62,770 nt of DNA. Origin: Nitrospirota bacterium (lineage in GTDB: Bacteria; Nitrospirota; Thermodesulfovibrionia; Thermodesulfovibrionales; JdFR-88). The notes beneath the pieces were generated by a model. That model was not told the origin of the DNA, searched no databases, and saw only the letters and a program-made list of their open reading frames with translations. Below, one piece after another: positions 59,387-62,770 of this stretch (positions within the stretch are counted from its first letter, which is position 1; each line of letters starts with the position of its first letter). The stretch covers positions 1 to 62,770 of the forward strand of contig JAKAKS010000008.1 of the NCBI GenBank assembly GCA_021813405.1. The letters are read 5' to 3'. Both the position numbers and the translations under genes were made by a program.

Positions 59387-60432
59387 TTATTAGGCCTCGA
59401 TACCGGGGTCCCGGAATTTGCATTTGCGATGCTGGACTCGGCCATCTGCTCCAGCACGCGCGAATTCTCCACGGCCTTCAGATGGTTGTCGTAATTTGAG
59501 GAAAAAGTATGTGTGCCGTCGTAGTTGGCCACAAAATACAGGTAATTTACCTTGGCCGGGTACAGCGCGGCGTTTATCGAGCTTAAGCCAGGGCAGCAGA
59601 TAGGCCCCGGCGGCAGACCTTTGATCAGATAAGTGTTATAGCTGCTGTTCCTCAGCAGGTCGGCCTTGGTCACTTTGTCCGTCCTCAGCCCGTAAACGGC
59701 TGTGGGGTCGGACTGAAGCGGCATCCCTATCTTCATCCTGTTGTAAAAAACCGCGGATATCAGCGGCATCTCCTTGTCTTCCATCGCTTCCTTCTGTATC
59801 ATGGAGGCAAGCGTAAGCACGCTCTTTGTATCAAGCCCAAGCTCGCCCGCCCTTGCTGCCATCGCGCTTGTATATACCTCCGAAAGCCTCTGCACCATGG
59901 TGGTAAGCACCTGCCGCGGCGAGGTGCCTTTCGGGAACCAGTAAGTGTCCGGGTAAAGATAACCCTCCAGCGAAGGTGCGTCCACCTTGAGTGACTCCAG
60001 GAAATTCTTGTCGGTGGACAGCTGGTCGAAATCGGCGCCGTTCATGATGCCGCGTACAATCATTTTTTGTCTTATGTCGTACAGGTTTTCGCCGGGGACG
60101 ATGGTGATCTCATCCTGCACAAGCTGCCCGCCCCGGAGCATATCCAATATTGACCAGGGGCTTAACCCTCCGTTAAGCGCGTAATATCCGGGCCTCACCC
60201 TTCTGTCTGCGCCAAGCAGCCTTCCCATAATCGAGAAAAGCCGCCAGTCCCTTATATATCCCTTTCCGGCAAGCAGCCTTGCCGTCTGCCTGAAAGTGAG
60301 CCCTTCTTTTATGTATACCTCTTCCGGCCCCTTTCCGGGGCTGGCCGGAATGGCAAGTTGAAAGAACATATAAACAAGCATTATCCCGGCCGATACGGCC
60401 GCGAAAAAAGGCAGCTGTGCCCTTGCCCTCAT
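59383..60432 (-). CDS. mltG: Endolytic murein transglycosylase MltG
   Basis: 349 aa. A single N-terminal membrane anchor (residues about 8-26, FFAAVSAGIMLVYMFFQLAI) precedes the periplasmic YceG domain. EGLTFRQTARLLAGKGYI is the LysM-like segment. The catalytic region LASMIQKEAMEDKEMPLISA contains the conserved Glu, and FYNRMKIGMPLQSDPTAVYGL is the family tail. It cleaves nascent peptidoglycan strands. ATG 60432; the gap to the next promoter is about 110 bp. Confidence 0.95.
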   Translation of the reverse strand: MRARAQLPFFAAVSAGIMLVYMFFQLAIPASPGKGPEEVYIKEGLTFRQTARLLAGKGYIRDWRLFSIMGRLLGADRRVRPGYYALNGGLSPWSILDMLRGGQLVQDEITIVPGENLYDIRQKMIVRGIMNGADFDQLSTDKNFLESLKVDAPSLEGYLYPDTYWFPKGTSPRQVLTTMVQRLSEVYTSAMAARAGELGLDTKSVLTLASMIQKEAMEDKEMPLISAVFYNRMKIGMPLQSDPTAVYGLRTDKVTKADLLRNSSYNTYLIKGLPPGPICCPGLSSINAALYPAKVNYLYFVANYDGTHTFSSNYDNHLKAVENSRVLEQMAESSIANANSGTPVSRPNK

Positions 60433-60545
60433 CTTACGCCTTCTTTCCGGTTTGGTTTGTACTCGGTCTGCGCCGGGGTAAATCGAAGCATCAGCTTATT
60501 GTAGCAAATTTGCAGATTTGAACGTTGCCGCCGCAAAAAAAAGCA

Positions 60546-60574
60546 TTGACAAAACTATGCGGGTCTGCTACATT
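60546..60574 (+). promoter_or_regulatory. Near-consensus promoter of the short unit
   Basis: TTGACA (60546-60551) and TACATT (60569-60574) are exactly 17 bp apart, the best promoter in the window. The predicted transcript begins at about 60580-60582. Confidence 0.75.
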
Positions 60575-60580
60575 GAGACC

Positions 60581-60734
60581 AAATGTTCGGCAAAGGACTG
60601 ATGCTTATAGCCGGTAAACTCGTTGGCGCATGGCTCCGCAGGGGGCCGCGGCCGGAGGGTCCTGTTTAGGCAAAAAAGCATCAGGCATACAGGAAAAACC
60701 AAAGGCCGCGGAATAAAACCCCGCGGCCTTTTTT
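60581..60734 (+). ncRNA. Candidate small RNA or leaderless small-protein unit
   Basis: About 154 nt from a near-consensus promoter to a strong intrinsic terminator. CTGATGCT (60598-60605) pairs perfectly with AGCATCAG (60678-60685), enclosing an inner CTCCG/CGGAG hairpin (60634-60638 / 60653-60657), as in a structured RNA. The same DNA has an ATG at 60583, at the predicted 5' end, opening a 44-codon frame to the TAA at 60717 (MFGKGLMLIAGKLVGAWLRR then a basic tail). It has no Shine-Dalgarno, so it would be leaderless. I cannot match it to 6S, SRP RNA, RNase P or a known riboswitch. Confidence 0.5.
60705..60734 (+). terminator. Intrinsic terminator
   Basis: GGCCGCGG (60705-60712), an 8-nt loop, CCGCGGCC (60721-60728), then six T residues (60729-60734). 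The A-tract before it extends the stem by three A-T pairs. It ends the short unit 27 bp before the methyltransferase start. Confidence 0.88.
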
Positions 60735-60761
60735 ATTGTGCGCAAAAAAGGAGGTGTGCCT

Positions 60762-61559
60762 ATGAGATGGGACCCGGAAACGTATGATTCCGTAAAGGCG
60801 CCGCAGGTGGAGGCTGGCAGGGAGTTGGTAAAGCTTGCATGTGTAAAGATCGCCGATTCGATACTGGATATCGGCTGCGGCACGGGCAAGCTTACCATTG
60901 AGCTGGCGCGGCTTGCCCCGGCGGGGAGCGTGACGGGGCTGGACCAGTCCGATGACATGCTGCTGAAGGCGGCGGCAGTGTCGTCCAATGTTGCCAACGT
61001 AAATTACATGAAGGGGCTTGCCCAGGGAATGGATTTTAAAGGCTGTTACGATCTGGCTTTTTCCAACTCGGCCCTTCACTGGATCAGGCAGCCGGAAGGG
61101 CAGAAGGCCGTAATCGAAAGGACTTTCAAGGCGCTCAGACCGGGGGGCAGGATAGCCTTTCAGATGCCGGCGATGGATTTCTGCCGCGAGTTTTTCGAAT
61201 ACGCGGGCCGCGCGATAAAAGCAAATGGACTGGAGCGGTTTTTCATGGAGTTCGAAATTCCCTGGTATTTTCCTCCGGTAAAGGAGTATGAGGCGTTGCT
61301 GCAGGAGGCGGGGTTTTCGGCGGTAAATGTTTATTACAAGGATTACAGGCTGGCCTTTGGCTCAATAAAGGAGGTGCTGGACTGGTGGAGCTCGGCGGGG
61401 CTCCGGCCGTATCTGGCCGTGCTGCCGGAGGCGGAGCAGGCAAGGTTCAAATACGCCTTCGCCATGGAATTTGAAAACAACAGGACCGCAAGGGGGATTG
61501 AGCTTGATTTAAGGAGGCTCTTCGCCTTTGCCGAAAAACGGAAAGGAGCGTTTGCCTGA
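60762..61559 (+). CDS. Class I SAM-dependent methyltransferase
   Basis: 265 aa. Motif I DIGCGTGKLTIELARLAP near residue 38, motif II region GLDQSDDML, LAFSNSALHWI, and the post-III RPGGRIAFQMPAMDF place it near trans-aconitate methyltransferase/BioC-like enzymes. The substrate is unknown; a malonyl-ACP (BioC) role is conceivable because bioD is in the window, but the genes are 30 kb apart. The start is ATG 60762 after AGGAGGTGTGCCT; an upstream in-frame start lies inside the terminator tail. It is followed 2 bp on by a second methyltransferase-like gene. Confidence 0.85.
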   Translation: MRWDPETYDSVKAPQVEAGRELVKLACVKIADSILDIGCGTGKLTIELARLAPAGSVTGLDQSDDMLLKAAAVSSNVANVNYMKGLAQGMDFKGCYDLAFSNSALHWIRQPEGQKAVIERTFKALRPGGRIAFQMPAMDFCREFFEYAGRAIKANGLERFFMEFEIPWYFPPVKEYEALLQEAGFSAVNVYYKDYRLAFGSIKEVLDWWSSAGLRPYLAVLPEAEQARFKYAFAMEFENNRTARGIELDLRRLFAFAEKRKGAFA

Positions 61560-61561
61560 AA

Positions 61562-62269
61562 GTGAACACAGCCAGCCGCATGGATTTAAACGAAGTGGCG
61601 TTCATTGGGCGCACATACAGCGAATATATGGACATATTCGGACTGGACGAACATGCGCTCTTAAACGGCCCTGTGCTGGACTGCCCGGCAGGGGCGTCCT
61701 CTTTTACAGCCGAGGCGCGCAGAAAGGGCCTTGATGTTACGGCCTGCGATATATTATATGATCTGCCAGCTGATAAACTGGTGGCAAAGGGCAGGCAGGA
61801 CCTTGCCATTATCGAACAGAAACTGGAGGAGACGGCACATCTTTTCAACTGGGGCTATTATGGGGACAGGCAAAGGCATATGGGGACCAGGGCCGGGGCA
61901 TTCGAACTGTTCATGGCCGATTATCCCGCCGGAAAGACAAGCGGCCGTTATGTCTGCGCGGCGCTGCCAGGCTTGCCTTTTAAAGACAAACACTTTGCGC
62001 TTGTGCTTTCAAGCCATTTCCTGTTTCTCTATGGAGTCAGGTTTTTCAGCCCCGGGTTTCACGCCGGAAGCCTGAAGGAAATGGCCAGGGTTTGCAGCGG
62101 GGAGGTGAGGGTATATCCGCTTCTGGGGCTAAACGCCAAACCATATCCGCATATGCAGCAGGTGCTGGATATGGTCAGGCGGGATGGTATACGGGCGGAG
62201 ATCAGGGCGTCGCGGTTTGAATTCTTCAAGGGTGCGGACAAGCTGCTGATTTTGAATCCGGCAAAATAA
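61562..62269 (+). CDS. SAM-methyltransferase-like protein
   Basis: 235 aa. The N-terminal VLDCPAGASSFTAEARRKGL near residue 44 is a variant of methyltransferase motif I (E/DxGxGxG replaced by DCPAG), and VTACDILYDL could be motif II. LPGLPFKDKHFALVLSSHFLFLYG is motif IV-like. The weak motif I casts doubt on SAM use. It starts at GTG 61562, with an in-frame ATG at 61580 as an alternative. It is probably cotranscribed with the methyltransferase and PLP-enzyme genes around it. Confidence 0.7.
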   Translation: MNTASRMDLNEVAFIGRTYSEYMDIFGLDEHALLNGPVLDCPAGASSFTAEARRKGLDVTACDILYDLPADKLVAKGRQDLAIIEQKLEETAHLFNWGYYGDRQRHMGTRAGAFELFMADYPAGKTSGRYVCAALPGLPFKDKHFALVLSSHFLFLYGVRFFSPGFHAGSLKEMARVCSGEVRVYPLLGLNAKPYPHMQQVLDMVRRDGIRAEIRASRFEFFKGADKLLILNPAK

Positions 62270-62293
62270 AACGCGGGGGGAAAGGGGTCAATA

Positions 62294-62770
62294 ATGAGAA
62301 AAGAGACAAAATGCGTTCACAGCGGCACGATAGACGACATAATGGCCGGAGGGGTAAACTCGCCCGTCTTCCCGTCAACAGCGTTTAATTACATGGACAG
62401 GCAGGACATCCCCTATCCAAGGGCTTACAATACACCCAACCAGAAGGCCGTTGTGGAAAAGATATGCGCGCTGGAGGGCGCCGGAGAGGGCGGGGACGGC
62501 GTGCTCTTCAGTTCCGGGATGGCAGCCATAAGCACGGCAATACTTGCCTTCGCGCAGCAGGGCGATCACGTGGTTTTGATGGACGAGCTTTACGGCGGCA
62601 CCCATTCCTTTGCCACGGAGCAGTTTAAAAGGATGGGCATCGGTTATACGTTTGCGGCAACCGGTGCCGGGGCCATCTGCGCGGCAATAGGCGAAAACGA
62701 AAACACAAAGGTTGTGGTCATAGAGTCCCCTACAAACCCGCTTTTAAGCGTGATAGACATACGCAAGGTG
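62294..62770 (+). CDS. Cys/Met-metabolism PLP enzyme (partial, runs off the end)
   Basis: The first 159 residues of a trans-sulfuration family enzyme (cystathionine gamma-synthase/lyase, methionine gamma-lyase or O-acetylhomoserine sulfhydrylase). TKCVHSGTIDD opens it, SSGMAAISTAILAF is the substrate/PLP phosphate loop, DELYGGTHSF is next, and VVIESPTNPLLSVIDI is the PLP-ring contact. The PLP lysine would lie beyond the end of the window. The window ends in the coding sequence, so specificity cannot be set. AAAGGGG precedes the ATG by 8 nt. Confidence 0.9.
   Translation, partial: MRKETKCVHSGTIDDIMAGGVNSPVFPSTAFNYMDRQDIPYPRAYNTPNQKAVVEKICALEGAGEGGDGVLFSSGMAAISTAILAFAQQGDHVVLMDELYGGTHSFATEQFKRMGIGYTFAATGAGAICAAIGENENTKVVVIESPTNPLLSVIDIRKV

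Noticed and set aside
60581-60734. SAM or SAH riboswitch before the methyltransferase genes
   Set aside because: No SAM-I, SAM-II or SAH core sequences, and the terminator ends the unit without an alternative pairing that I can see. Kept only as a candidate sRNA.
1-62770. CRISPR array or prophage
   Set aside because: No regular direct repeats with spacers and no phage structural genes are present; the only recombinase belongs to the IS91-family element.

Overview
This 62.8 kb window reads as chromosomal DNA of an uncultured Gram-negative bacterium. It carries lipoproteins, a BamE-like outer-membrane lipoprotein, a type IV pilus retraction ATPase and an MglA/Roadblock GTPase pair. It also has a four-subunit pyruvate:ferredoxin oxidoreductase, PilZ and DUF4388 (PATAN) domains, and a PLP fold-III polyamine decarboxylase. 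The resident genes are moderately GC-rich and favour AGG (Arg) and ATA (Ile) codons. This mix is common in Nitrospirota and in the former Deltaproteobacteria. I cannot fix the phylum from sequence alone, and the assignment is inference.

Layout. 1-630: intergenic repeats. 634-11608: mostly a compact forward housekeeping block (dtd, osmC-like, pgpA, thpR, recA, pilT, recX, lipoprotein, alaS, phasin-like, ubiB), with a lipoprotein and a Usp gene on the minus strand. 11609-16340: an accessory island of lower GC, with two unrecognised genes, a ParE-type toxin-antitoxin pair and an IS91-family element. That element holds a tyrosine recombinase and a Y2/HUH transposase between matching inverted ends. 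16341-27320: almost entirely minus strand (zinc-ribbon protein, SPFH protein, B12 radical SAM, DedA, ABC exporter, purC, PAS kinase), interrupted by an ankyrin gene. 27395-36375: fabG-like, a second copy of the repeat, bioD, a homocitrate-synthase-like enzyme coupled to an isocitrate-type dehydrogenase, CorC-like, TraB/GumN, two oxidoreductases and a SUI1 protein. 37144-41232: a six-gene operon porGDAB-Roadblock-mglA. 41563-47246: PRC-barrel, aroD, a divergent TraB-like gene coupled to a DUF4388/DnaJ/TPR protein, tlyA and a partner. 47495-55886: a B12 radical SAM gene with foreign-looking codon use, a polyamine operon, a UGA-interrupted lipoprotein gene, ald, PilZ plus a HExxH lipoprotein, and a PQQ-propeller protein. 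55977-62770: aldo/keto reductase, tRNA-Leu(UAG), panC-ispG-mltG, a free-standing short transcription unit, two methyltransferases and a truncated Cys/Met-metabolism PLP enzyme.

How the genes fit together. POR, the isocitrate dehydrogenase and the homocitrate/citrate-synthase-like enzyme point to ferredoxin-linked anaerobic central carbon metabolism. PilT, MglA/Roadblock, PilZ and DUF4388 proteins point to surface motility and its control. The least explained items are the UGA-interrupted lipoprotein gene with a hairpin placed like a bacterial SECIS, the promoter-to-terminator unit at 60.55-60.73 kb, the ~215 bp dispersed repeat present in opposite orientations at both 0.1 and 28.2 kb, the PilZ/HExxH lipoprotein pair, and the J-domain protein coupled to a TraB-like protein.
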